Source: Marinilabiliaceae bacterium JC040
GTDB lineage: Bacteria > Bacteroidota > Bacteroidia > Bacteroidales > Marinifilaceae
Direction: 5' to 3'
DNA: 64,000 nucleotides
Assembly: GCA_022496785.1 (NCBI GenBank)
Contig: SNAP01000001.1
Location: 470,138 to 534,137 of the forward strand
Below the pieces are notes generated by a model, which worked only from the letters and a program-made list of their open reading frames with translations, ran no database searches and was not told the origin of the DNA. The position numbers and the translations under genes were made by a program. Each line of letters starts with the position of its first letter. Within the stretch, counting starts at the first letter, position 1. Below, one piece after another: positions 30,293 to 38,063 of this stretch.

Positions 30293-31105
30293 ATGAAAAC
30301 ATTTAAGAAATTATTTCCCTTGTTGGTACTTGTTTTAATGAGCACATTATCTTTTGCTCAAGGAACAGGAACCTCGGCAGATCCTTTACTAGTTAATGAT
30401 GGTTCTGTTAGAAAATTTACTGCTGTAAATCACTCTTATACACAAGCTCTTAATTGGACAGCAACATCAGCTACGGGAACAACAGTTTTTGTAAGTAATT
30501 ATGGTTCTGATACGTCAGGAGCGACTTCAGGAACAGTTGTATATGTAAAATTTACAGGAATCGGAGATTATAAAATAACTTTAACAGAAATAACAAATGA
30601 TGGATGTTCTAGAATTTCTGCTGAATTCTTTGTTAAAGTTGTAGCCAATAGTTTTGATATAGTGAATTTTACAGCATTGAATTCTGAATCTTGTGCTGTG
30701 TTTAATGCAAATAAATTACAAACATTTTCTTTTGAATTAGAGCAAGAAAATGGAGGTTTTGGTACAGATGTTGGTGTAAATGACGAATGGACTCTTGAGT
30801 ATGAATATAGTATTGATGGAGGAACAACTTGGATAACAACGGCTGCTACTAGTCCTGAAGAGAATCCTGAACTTTCTTCTATCTCAGCTAACAAAACAGG
30901 AAAAATAACATTAACATTTAAAAGAACTGTAGATTACGTTGGGGCTGCAGCTCCTTCAGATACTGATTATGTTTTTAAAATTAGATTAACAAGCATAACT
31001 GATGGATATGGTAATAAAAAGACCTTAACATCTACAGATCCAAAATATAATAAAACATTTACAATTCATAAATTACCAGAAACGCCTGTAATTACAGCAG
31101 ACTAA
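30293..31105 (+). CDS. secreted two-domain paralogue A of the surface locus
   Basis: 270 residues. Signal peptide to LSFAQ (23). Domain 1 (about 24-120) has DGSVRKFTAV and LNWTATS; domain 2 (about 121-255) has EWTLEYEYSIDGGTTW, TSPEENPEL, ITLTFKRTV and FKIRLTSITDGYG. The last 14 residues are TIHKLPETPVITAD. The Cys pair is in DGCSRI and ESCAVF. Gaps of 36 and 25 bases to its neighbours place it in one operon. Function unknown; clearly homologous to the next three genes. Confidence 0.8.
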   Translation: MKTFKKLFPLLVLVLMSTLSFAQGTGTSADPLLVNDGSVRKFTAVNHSYTQALNWTATSATGTTVFVSNYGSDTSGATSGTVVYVKFTGIGDYKITLTEITNDGCSRISAEFFVKVVANSFDIVNFTALNSESCAVFNANKLQTFSFELEQENGGFGTDVGVNDEWTLEYEYSIDGGTTWITTAATSPEENPELSSISANKTGKITLTFKRTVDYVGAAAPSDTDYVFKIRLTSITDGYGNKKTLTSTDPKYNKTFTIHKLPETPVITAD

Positions 31106-31130
31106 ATACTAACCTAAAAAAGATCTAATT

Positions 31131-31964
31131 ATGAAAAGATTTGTCTTAATATCATTTTTAATAATCGGAATATTTGTGAGTAATTTAACGGCTCAGACTT
31201 ATCCTACTACGGTAAATATTCCTACTAATCCGAAATTGAATTCAGTTCATAAGTTTACTGTAGATAAAAAAGGTATGCCTTATGTTGCTTGGAATATAGT
31301 AGGTCCTGTGGATGGATATGAAGTGTATAAAGATGCTGCTTGTACAATTACTTTTGCAGAGGCTGATTATTCGAATGCAAATAATGCTATTGATTTTATT
31401 TATGTAAAGTTTATTAAACTTGGAAATTTCCAAATTAAATCAAGAGTGTACGCTGCAGATCCAGCTAATTGTTCTGATGAAGATTTAAATACATATGTTA
31501 TGAATTGTACTGTTGAAGCAAATGACTTTAAACTTAATATGTCAGTACAAATTAATGGAAATGATGTTGAGACAGCTTGTGCAAAATATGATATTACTGA
31601 CTTATTTCTACAAGATATTTCTGTTAAAATAACAAAAACAGGTGGAGCTGTTGGAGATTGGTTTGTGAAATTAAAATATAGAATTAATAATGGTGCTTGG
31701 ATAGAAAGTTCTGCTACCTTAACTTCACCAGAAGCAGACCCTGCTAGTTTAGAACAAACAGTTTCAGGAAGCTTATTTATTGAATTACCATTTAAAAGAA
31801 AAGTAGATAATAGTGTAAGTACTGATTATATTATTGAATTTGCTATTGTTAGCGCTAATGATAAATTTAAATCACCAGTTTTAGATCCAGATGCAAGTCA
31901 TATTCATTCTAAAATAGTGACTATCCATAGATTACCAGCTAATCACACAATGTCTTACGAATAA
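31131..31964 (+). CDS. secreted two-domain paralogue B of the surface locus
   Basis: 277 residues. Signal peptide to NLTAQ (22). Domain 1 carries NSVHKFTVDKKG and YVAWNIVGPVDGYEVYKD; domain 2 carries WFVKLKYRINNGAWIES, TSPEADPASL, LPFKRKV and YIIEFAIVSANDKF. The tail is TIHRLPANHTMSYE. The Cys pair lies in ANCSDED and TACAKYD. Domain boundaries match paralogues A and C. No sorting domain. Adjacent genes are 25 and 18 bases away. Confidence 0.8.
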   Translation: MKRFVLISFLIIGIFVSNLTAQTYPTTVNIPTNPKLNSVHKFTVDKKGMPYVAWNIVGPVDGYEVYKDAACTITFAEADYSNANNAIDFIYVKFIKLGNFQIKSRVYAADPANCSDEDLNTYVMNCTVEANDFKLNMSVQINGNDVETACAKYDITDLFLQDISVKITKTGGAVGDWFVKLKYRINNGAWIESSATLTSPEADPASLEQTVSGSLFIELPFKRKVDNSVSTDYIIEFAIVSANDKFKSPVLDPDASHIHSKIVTIHRLPANHTMSYE

Positions 31965-31982
31965 AAATAGGGGGAAATATAT

Positions 31983-32879
31983 ATGAAAAAGTTATTAAAA
32001 TTATTGGCAATAATTAGTATTGTGTTTTTAGGATTTTCATCTAATGCACAATCTACACAGCCTGTGACTAAAGGTTCGATACATAAATATGAATCGGATG
32101 TGGATTTGAGTAAAGGATACACTGTACAGTGGATAATAGAAGGTGCAGTAGAAGGTACTGATTATACCATCTATAGCAATCAGGATGGGACTGGAACTCC
32201 ACTTACTTATACTGATATAAATCAAACGACAAATAATGTAAAGGTTATCTATCTAAGATGGTTAACAGGTGCAACATCTACGGCTGCAACAGTAAAAACT
32301 CGTATTTTTAGTTCTTCTAATTGTTCGGATGAAACTTTAAATGTTAAAAGTATTGCTGTTACTATAAATCAGAATCAATTTAACGTGAATATGGTTCCAA
32401 CTCTTAATGGACACGAAATAGGTAGTACAAATATTGGAACTGATGATCCTGGGGATTGTGCAGACTATAACGATGGTGGTGCTACTGAACGAGATAAATT
32501 TAACCAAACTTTATTATTTACGCTTACAGCCTCAAATGGAACTTATGGTACTGGAGCAAAAGCAAATTGGACTGCTGTTATTAGATATAAAGTTGGTGAT
32601 GATGGAGCTTGGGTTACAACAAAAGCTACAAGTTTAACTACTCCAGAATCAGATCCAGAACTAGATGGTTCTGCTGCTCAAGGTTCAACTATAACATTTA
32701 CTTTTAATAGAGTAGTTTTACCTGGAACAACACCTTATAAAATAACTGTTGAGATTGTTTCTGCGAAAGATGGTTATGGTACAGAAATGTTAGCAGAGGA
32801 TAAAGATGCTGGTTTTGTTCATCAAAATGTAGTAACAATAAATCCATTACCAGCTCAAACTCAACTTACAACAGACTAA
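31983..32879 (+). CDS. secreted two-domain paralogue C of the surface locus
   Basis: 298 residues. Signal peptide to SSNAQ (23). Domain 1: KGSIHKYESDVDLSKGY, TVQWIIEGAVEGTDYTIY. Domain 2: WTAVIRYKVGDDGAWVTT, TTPESDPEL, ITFTFNRVV, YKITVEIVSAKDGYG. The tail is TINPLPAQTQLTTD. The Cys pair lies in SNCSDET and GDCADYN. A run of G (AGGGGG) about 5 bases before the ATG may help translation. Function unknown. Confidence 0.8.
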   Translation: MKKLLKLLAIISIVFLGFSSNAQSTQPVTKGSIHKYESDVDLSKGYTVQWIIEGAVEGTDYTIYSNQDGTGTPLTYTDINQTTNNVKVIYLRWLTGATSTAATVKTRIFSSSNCSDETLNVKSIAVTINQNQFNVNMVPTLNGHEIGSTNIGTDDPGDCADYNDGGATERDKFNQTLLFTLTASNGTYGTGAKANWTAVIRYKVGDDGAWVTTKATSLTTPESDPELDGSAAQGSTITFTFNRVVLPGTTPYKITVEIVSAKDGYGTEMLAEDKDAGFVHQNVVTINPLPAQTQLTTD

Positions 32880-32904
32880 TTTATAATTATTAAAATTTGA
32901 ACTT

Positions 32905-33891
32905 ATGAGACAAATTCTTTCTACAATATTGATTATATCGCTTTTAAGCTTTAGTCTTTCTGTGAAAGCAGATATTAAAGATTATAATAAAGTATCACAA
33001 AATGTGACTACTAATTCTGTTCATAAATACGAATTTCCTGCTACTGTCGGGAATAAAGTAGAATGGAAAGTTTTTATTGGAAGTGATGAGACTACTCCAG
33101 CTACATTAAACACTCACTATAAAGTGTATTCTGATGAAGCTTTAACTAATGAGATTACTGATTTATCTACTCCAACAGTAGATAGAAAACTGATATATAT
33201 TAAATGGCTTGATGTAACAGGTGCTTTTGTTGTAAAAGCAAAAGAATATACAACAACAGATTGTTCTGACGATTCATATAACTCAAATTATGTGATAGTT
33301 ACTGTTGAAGCAAATACTTTTGATTTAAATTTATCGTACGTTGGTATAAATGGAGTTAATAGACCTACTGATGTTGGTGATATAGATAATATTAATGAAT
33401 GTTCAGTTGCTAATGAGGGAGAAACAGTAGATAATCTAAAATACTTGAACGTAGTTAAGTTTAAGGTAACAAAATCTGGTGGTGTATTTAAAGATGCTCC
33501 TGGAAGAGGATCGTGGAAATTTACTTTTAGATATAAAACAGGAGTTAATGCATGGAAAACAGCTACTATAAGTGCAGATCCAGAATTTGATATTGTTGCA
33601 GTAAATGAAGATGAGACTTCTCCTGTACCACCAGTTGGTGATGATACTTCTTTAGGAACAACTGCAGGAATAAAAGTGTCTATTTCTAAAGATCAAGATG
33701 ATGTTTATATCATTTTTAAAAGAATAATTAAACCTGAAGGAATTGATTCTGCTAGTGGAGATTATCTTATTGCACTTGAGTTATTAGATGCAGTAGATGG
33801 GTATAATGCTCCTTTTAAAAAATTGCTTAAAACAAGTTTGACATTGAATATTCACAGATTGCCTAGTAAGAAAACTATTAGTCTAGACTAG
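32905..33891 (+). CDS. secreted two-domain paralogue D of the surface locus
   Basis: 328 residues. Signal peptide to SVKAD (about 23). Domain 1: TNSVHKYEFPATVGNKVEW, then HYKVYSDEALTNE. Domain 2: GSWKFTFRYKTGVNAWKT, SADPEFDIV, an acidic insert rich in Asp, Glu and Pro (about 225-245), VYIIFKRII, YLIALELLDAVDGYN. The tail is NIHRLPSKKTISLD. The Cys pair lies in TDCSDDS and NECSVAN. The insert explains the extra length over paralogues A to C. Confidence 0.8.
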   Translation: MRQILSTILIISLLSFSLSVKADIKDYNKVSQNVTTNSVHKYEFPATVGNKVEWKVFIGSDETTPATLNTHYKVYSDEALTNEITDLSTPTVDRKLIYIKWLDVTGAFVVKAKEYTTTDCSDDSYNSNYVIVTVEANTFDLNLSYVGINGVNRPTDVGDIDNINECSVANEGETVDNLKYLNVVKFKVTKSGGVFKDAPGRGSWKFTFRYKTGVNAWKTATISADPEFDIVAVNEDETSPVPPVGDDTSLGTTAGIKVSISKDQDDVYIIFKRIIKPEGIDSASGDYLIALELLDAVDGYNAPFKKLLKTSLTLNIHRLPSKKTISLD

Positions 33892-33941
33892 AATCTCATA
33901 TAGAATTAAAGAAATCTAAGATAAAACTAAATACAGTATAA

Positions 33942-34817
33942 ATGGAATTAACAACAACATATAAAAGAATATTTCTATTTGTGTTACTACTATCAGTAGT
34001 GTTAGTGGCTCGTGCACAACAACTTCATGTTGTTGTTGGTTCTACACGTACTGTTTCTGTTGATAATTCTGTTACTGAAAATGTGTATAAATGGCAATTA
34101 TTTAATACTTCAGATGTTTTAATTCCTTTTAGTAAGGATGCTAACAAATATGTAATTTCAGATGGAGGGAATTTAGATTATATTGGTGGTGTCGATCCAA
34201 GCAAGGTTGATGATCGTTTATTAAATACATTGTTAATTTCCTGGAATAAATTAGGAGAATATATACTAACAATGACAGAAACTAGTATTGAAGGATGTAG
34301 TTTTACAAATAAATATAATGTGAAAGTGGAAAGAACGCCACTGAGTGCAGGATTTGTTCCTGCAGAGATGAAACAATATGACATTATAAATAGTAAAGCA
34401 TCTTTGCCAAATAAAAGAGAAATAGAAATACCTCTTAAGTTAACAAATAAAGAAGCAGGGAATGGAATTTTGTGGGCAGATGATTATTATTCGAAACATG
34501 ATGCCTCTGATTCATATATTGTAACATTTAAATATAAAGTCTATACTTCTTTAGCTGTTGTTCCTTTGGAAAAGGAATTTACAGTAAAATTAAAGAATGG
34601 TGAATACCCAAGATACTCGTGTGTTATTGATTATGCAAGAGATTTTGGTAGTGAATTAGATGAAACAACTAATGCAAGTGATTATTATTTCACCTTTGAG
34701 ATATATAAAGTTGTTGATAAATATGGTGCTGATGTTGATATTTCATTAACTGATAAAATCTTTACTTATGGAATATACAGAAAGACGACAGTAACCAAAA
34801 TTAATCGCAATAATTAA
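33942..34817 (+). CDS. secreted two-domain paralogue E of the surface locus (divergent tail)
   Basis: 291 residues. Signal peptide to VARAQ (26). Domain 1 has VVGSTRTVSVDNSVTE and YKWQLFNTSD; domain 2 has YIVTFKYKVYTSLAV and YFTFEIYKVVDKYG. The tail is GIYRKTTVTKINRNN, related in position but without the LP pair. One Cys of the pair remains (EGCSFTN); the second is absent. It is followed by paralogue F after 23 bases, which shares the altered tail. Confidence 0.75.
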   Translation: MELTTTYKRIFLFVLLLSVVLVARAQQLHVVVGSTRTVSVDNSVTENVYKWQLFNTSDVLIPFSKDANKYVISDGGNLDYIGGVDPSKVDDRLLNTLLISWNKLGEYILTMTETSIEGCSFTNKYNVKVERTPLSAGFVPAEMKQYDIINSKASLPNKREIEIPLKLTNKEAGNGILWADDYYSKHDASDSYIVTFKYKVYTSLAVVPLEKEFTVKLKNGEYPRYSCVIDYARDFGSELDETTNASDYYFTFEIYKVVDKYGADVDISLTDKIFTYGIYRKTTVTKINRNN

Positions 34818-34840
34818 TAAATAACTTAAAACTACTAAAT

Positions 34841-35851
34841 ATGAAAAGAATAATAGGATTTTTATTTGTGTTTGTTTCGTTTATACTAAGCTCGACAGCA
34901 CAAACGACATTAACGGAGGGAGTAGACTGGAATGGTACAGCTCCTGGAGTATATGAAAAATTACAACTTGTAAGAATTGGAGCTTCTTATGATTACGAAG
35001 TTGAAAAACATGTAACAAAAACTTTAAAGCAAATATTAAATACATTAGATGGAAATGATAATAGATATTTCTGGGAAGTAGTTAAAGTTACAGGAGCTGA
35101 TGAAAGTGCTTTTACTTATACTGGAGGTACCTTTACAAATCTAACAGAAGCTAATTTTGTAGCTCAAGCAACCGCTACTAATAAGTTAACTTATAAATTT
35201 GATGGAGCTGTAAAAGGAGATTATTATGTTATTAGAGTTTCTGAATTTGCAAATCATGAATCTGAAAATGTTATAGCAACTTCGTTAACTGCTGATTTTA
35301 AAACAAAAACTATTGCAGAGATCCTTATTAAGATAGCAGGGGAAATTGAAGTTATTATTCCAGATCCTATACCTGGTGATCCAATTTTAGCAGATAAAAA
35401 TAAAGATGTATTTTCTTGCTGGGAAACAGGTAAAGATTTTCAAGCGGAGTTTGATCAAGAAATAGCAAATTATGGAAAAACTAAAGTGTTTATAGGTGCA
35501 CCTTTGTTACCAACGGGAATTGAAATGACTCTTACAGTAACAACATTTAAAAAAGGAGCTTTAGTAGGAAGTGTTGATAAATCTTATACAATACCTTCTT
35601 CTGAATTAACTTATCAAGCTGATAAAGGATCTTATTTATACGAATTTGGATGGCAAGATTTGCTTACAAAATATGCATTTACTCTTGATACGGATGCTTC
35701 TGTTGATGATATTTATCATGTAATATCTGTAAAATCAATAACACATAGAGATGGAGATTTAGTATTATCTCCTGAACAACAGGATTTTGCATCTAGAACT
35801 TATGGATTCTATCATCCAACTAAGATTACTAAAATTCAACACAATAAATAA
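34841..35851 (+). CDS. secreted two-domain paralogue F of the surface locus (most divergent)
   Basis: 336 residues. Signal peptide to SSTAQ (21). Domain 1 (about 25-155) has RIGASYDYEVEKHV and RYFWEVVKVTGADESAFTY; domain 2 has MTLTVTTFKKGALVG and YHVISVKSITHRDGD. The tail is GFYHPTKITKIQHNK, close to that of paralogue E. Cys appears once, in VFSCWETG. A linker of Pro, Asp and Glu (IIPDPIPGDPI) joins the domains. Last gene of the operon, followed by a strong terminator. Confidence 0.72.
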   Translation: MKRIIGFLFVFVSFILSSTAQTTLTEGVDWNGTAPGVYEKLQLVRIGASYDYEVEKHVTKTLKQILNTLDGNDNRYFWEVVKVTGADESAFTYTGGTFTNLTEANFVAQATATNKLTYKFDGAVKGDYYVIRVSEFANHESENVIATSLTADFKTKTIAEILIKIAGEIEVIIPDPIPGDPILADKNKDVFSCWETGKDFQAEFDQEIANYGKTKVFIGAPLLPTGIEMTLTVTTFKKGALVGSVDKSYTIPSSELTYQADKGSYLYEFGWQDLLTKYAFTLDTDASVDDIYHVISVKSITHRDGDLVLSPEQQDFASRTYGFYHPTKITKIQHNK

Positions 35852-35867
35852 AATTGAATATATTACA

Positions 35868-35906
35868 TGAAAAAGCATCTCAATTTTGAGATGCTTTTTC
35901 ATTTTT
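35868..35906. terminator. strong bidirectional terminator ending the surface locus
   Basis: A 16-bp perfect stem (35868-35883 with 35886-35901) around a 2-base loop, with a T run on the plus side and an A/T-rich flank on the minus side. It serves the surface operon and the convergent rsmI gene. Confidence 0.92.
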
Positions 35907-35933
35907 ATTGAAAGTATATTATAAACTGTCCTT

Positions 35934-36605
35934 TTATTCCTTTCCAGAGAGGATGATTACAATTTCACCTTTAACAGTTTTAGCTTTAAAATGTTCAATT
36001 AATTCATTAAGAGAGCCTCTAGCATTCTCTTCATGTAATTTTGAAATTTCTCTACTTACTGAAGCTTTTCGTTCGTTTCCACATACTAAAGCAAGTTGTT
36101 CAAGAGTTTTAATAAGTCTATATGGTGATTCGTATATAATTAAACTTCTTGTCTCTTCAGCTAATTCTTTAAGTCTAGTTTGTCTTCCTTTTTTAACAGG
36201 AAGAAAACCTTCAAAACAGAATTTGTCACATGGTAATCCAGAATTAACTAATGCAGGAACAAAAGCAGTTGCTCCTGGTAAGCATTCAACATCAATACCT
36301 GCTTCAACGCATGTTTTCACTAATAAGAATCCAGGATCAGAAATAGCAGGAGTTCCTGCATCGCTAATTAAAGCAACATTACTGCCAGAATCTATTTGCT
36401 CTTTTATTTTATCAACAGTTTTGTGTTCATTAAATTTATGATGAGCCCAAAGAGGTTTACTTATTTCATAATGCTTTAAAAGTTTACCTGATGTTCTAGT
36501 ATCTTCTGCAAGTATTAAATCTACTTCTTTTAGTATTCTAATTGCTCTTAAAGTAATATCTTCAAGATTACCTATTGGTGTTGGTACAAGGAATAGTTTT
36601 GCCAT
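35934..36605 (-). CDS. rsmI: 16S rRNA (cytidine-1402 2'-O)-methyltransferase
   Basis: 223 residues. It methylates C1402 in the 16S decoding centre with S-adenosylmethionine. LFLVPTPIGNLEDITLRA, LILAEDTRTSGKLLKHY, ALISDAGTPAISDPGF and LPGATAFVPALVNSGLP are the successive family motifs. It is shorter than E. coli RsmI because the C-terminal extension is missing, as is usual in Bacteroidota. Its ATG overlaps the stop of the upstream gene by one base. Confidence 0.95.
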   Translation of the reverse strand: MAKLFLVPTPIGNLEDITLRAIRILKEVDLILAEDTRTSGKLLKHYEISKPLWAHHKFNEHKTVDKIKEQIDSGSNVALISDAGTPAISDPGFLLVKTCVEAGIDVECLPGATAFVPALVNSGLPCDKFCFEGFLPVKKGRQTRLKELAEETRSLIIYESPYRLIKTLEQLALVCGNERKASVSREISKLHEENARGSLNELIEHFKAKTVKGEIVIILSGKE

Positions 36606-37303
36606 TATTCAATATTTAAAAGTTTAAAGAATAAATCAACAGTTTCATCTTCTAAATTCCATTTTCTATTTTTACATATCTCATTTTTAGAAATAGGATT
36701 ATTTACAATCTTGTTAATAGTAGATTTATAATCGGTATTGTCTCCATTAAATAATTCCCTAATGAATAAAAATTTATCATTGATACCTATATTTGGAACT
36801 ATAGTTTCTTGATTGTTATTAAAATTATTCTGCTTTGTAGGATTGTTTATTTTAATTTGAGAATTAATATCTTTAATTTCTTTAGTATTTTTTATCTCTT
36901 CTTTTACTATAGATTTTTCTTCAAATATTATTTCTTTAGGTTTTTCTTCAACAATAGTTGCGGAAATTTCTTCTTTAATAGTTGGAATTTCTTCTGTTTC
37001 TATTTTAATTGTTTCAGGTACAATATTATTTTTTTCTGATTTAAAATTTACATTTGAAGGAACTTCTTCCTGCTTAGATATGTTTTCTTTAAAAGATATT
37101 GTTTGATTTTTGTTTTGATTTTCAAGATTAGGATGTTTTATTGCTTTTTGAAGAAGGTATAATTCCTTTCTCAAGGTATTAGTTTTATCAATAGCTAATT
37201 CTACTAAATAATCTTCAAGATCATTATTATTGATATCATGACAAATTTTTTTTATTTCGTCAATTTCATTTGTTATTACATTTATAAGAGTGTCTTTTTT
37301 CAT
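36605..37303 (-). CDS. conserved hypothetical protein with coiled/low-complexity middle and NDKFLFIRELFNGD C-terminal domain
   Basis: 232 residues. Residues 1-70 are helical and charged. Residues 75-165 are a low-complexity linker of Lys, Glu, Asn and Ile. Residues 168-232 hold a compact domain starting NDKFLFIRELFNGDNTDY and ending WNLEDETVDLFFKLLN. I know this C-terminal pattern from uncharacterised Bacteroidota proteins but not a function. No signal peptide. The TAATG overlap with rsmI means the two are made together. The start MKKDTLINV is the first in-frame ATG. Confidence 0.75.
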   Translation of the reverse strand: MKKDTLINVITNEIDEIKKICHDINNNDLEDYLVELAIDKTNTLRKELYLLQKAIKHPNLENQNKNQTISFKENISKQEEVPSNVNFKSEKNNIVPETIKIETEEIPTIKEEISATIVEEKPKEIIFEEKSIVKEEIKNTKEIKDINSQIKINNPTKQNNFNNNQETIVPNIGINDKFLFIRELFNGDNTDYKSTINKIVNNPISKNEICKNRKWNLEDETVDLFFKLLNIE

Positions 37304-37417
37304 CTTTTCTTATTGAGATCTAGTCTGTTAATACTGAATGCAAAGTTAATTTTTTTATTTATAAGTTTGGATTAGATAGAGAAAGATTAAATTTTTTTAT
37401 TATTTTTGTATCGAAAG

Positions 37418-37449
37418 TTTGGAAGTGAAAAAATAAGTACATATATTTG
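37418..37449 (+). promoter_or_regulatory. promoter of the first tRNA-Glu
   Basis: TTTG (37418-37421), 20 bases, TATATTTG (37442-37449); the tRNA starts 21 bases on. Confidence 0.72.
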
Positions 37450-37470
37450 CACTCGCAAAACAGAAATAAC

Positions 37471-37542
37471 GGTCCGTTCGTCTAGGGGTTAGGACGCCAG
37501 GTTTTCATCCTGGTAACAGGGGTTCGATTCCCCTACGGACTA
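37471..37542 (+). tRNA. tRNA-Glu (anticodon TTC), copy 1
   Basis: A 72-base cloverleaf. The acceptor stem pairs GGTCCGT with ACGGACT (first pair G-T), the anticodon stem CCAGG/CCTGG encloses the loop TTTTCAT giving TTC, and the T arm is CAGGGGTTCGATTCCCCT. CCA is not encoded. Identical to the copy 182 bases downstream. Confidence 0.93.
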
Positions 37543-37602
37543 CAGAGCAAAGATAGAGTTCTGGTTATAAATTAGAAATTTTGAATATTAAAAATTTAGA
37601 AT

Positions 37603-37632
37603 TTTGAATATATAAAAAAAAGACTATCTTTG
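37603..37632 (+). promoter_or_regulatory. promoter of the second tRNA-Glu
   Basis: TTTG (37603-37606), 18 bases, TATCTTTG (37625-37632); the tRNA starts 20 bases on. It shows that the two tRNA copies are separate transcription units. Confidence 0.68.
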
Positions 37633-37652
37633 TCGAGAAATAAAGTTTTGTT

Positions 37653-37724
37653 GGTCCGTTCGTCTAGGGGTTAGGACGCCAGGTTTTCATCCTGGTAACA
37701 GGGGTTCGATTCCCCTACGGACTA
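37653..37724 (+). tRNA. tRNA-Glu (anticodon TTC), copy 2
   Basis: All 72 bases match copy 1. It has its own promoter and lies 33 bases before rpsT, with which it may share a transcript. Confidence 0.93.
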
Positions 37725-37757
37725 CATAAAAAAGTTGAATATTTTAATTATATAGAG

Positions 37758-38009
37758 ATGGCAAATCATCAATCAGCAAAAAAGAGAATTAGACAGACTG
37801 AGGCAAGAAGATTGCACAATAAATACTATGCTAAAACAGCTAGAAACGCTGTTAGAAAGTTACGTGCTACTTCAGAAAAAGAGGCTGCATTAGAAATGTT
37901 GCCTAAGGTAGTAGCTATGTTAGACAAACTAGCTAAAAAGAACATAATTCATAAGAATAAATGTTCAAATCTTAAGTCAAGTGTTTCATTACACGTGAAT
38001 AGCTTATAA
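37758..38009 (+). CDS. rpsT: 30S ribosomal protein S20
   Basis: 83 residues, a three-helix bundle binding the 5' domain of 16S r[22 protein letters not shown] and the following [15 protein letters not shown] are diagnostic. No promoter of its own is evident between the tRNA and the ATG, so it is probably read from the second tRNA-Glu promoter. A clear terminator follows. Confidence 0.96.
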   Translation: MANHQSAKKRIRQTEARRLHNKYYAKTARNAVRKLRATSEKEAALEMLPKVVAMLDKLAKKNIIHKNKCSNLKSSVSLHVNSL

Positions 38010-38033
38010 AAGAAAGTCTTGAAAATATATTGT

Positions 38034-38063
38034 AAGGTACACTATTAAGTGTACCTTTTTTTT
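38034..38063. terminator. terminator of rpsT, shared with convergent radC
   Basis: A 10-bp perfect stem (AAGGTACACT at 38034-38043 with AGTGTACCTT at 38048-38057), loop ATTA, then a T run. The minus-strand radC stop overlaps its end. Confidence 0.9.

Noticed and set aside
30568..30894. 108-residue minus-strand frame
   Set aside because: Antisense to paralogue A, whose signal peptide, domains and tail fit its paralogues.
35908..36441. 177-residue plus-strand frame
   Set aside because: It lies antisense to rsmI, whose motifs are complete; the frame has no family character.
36809..37039. 76-residue Phe/Tyr-rich frame
   Set aside because: Antisense shadow of the Lys/Glu-rich linker of the 232-residue protein.
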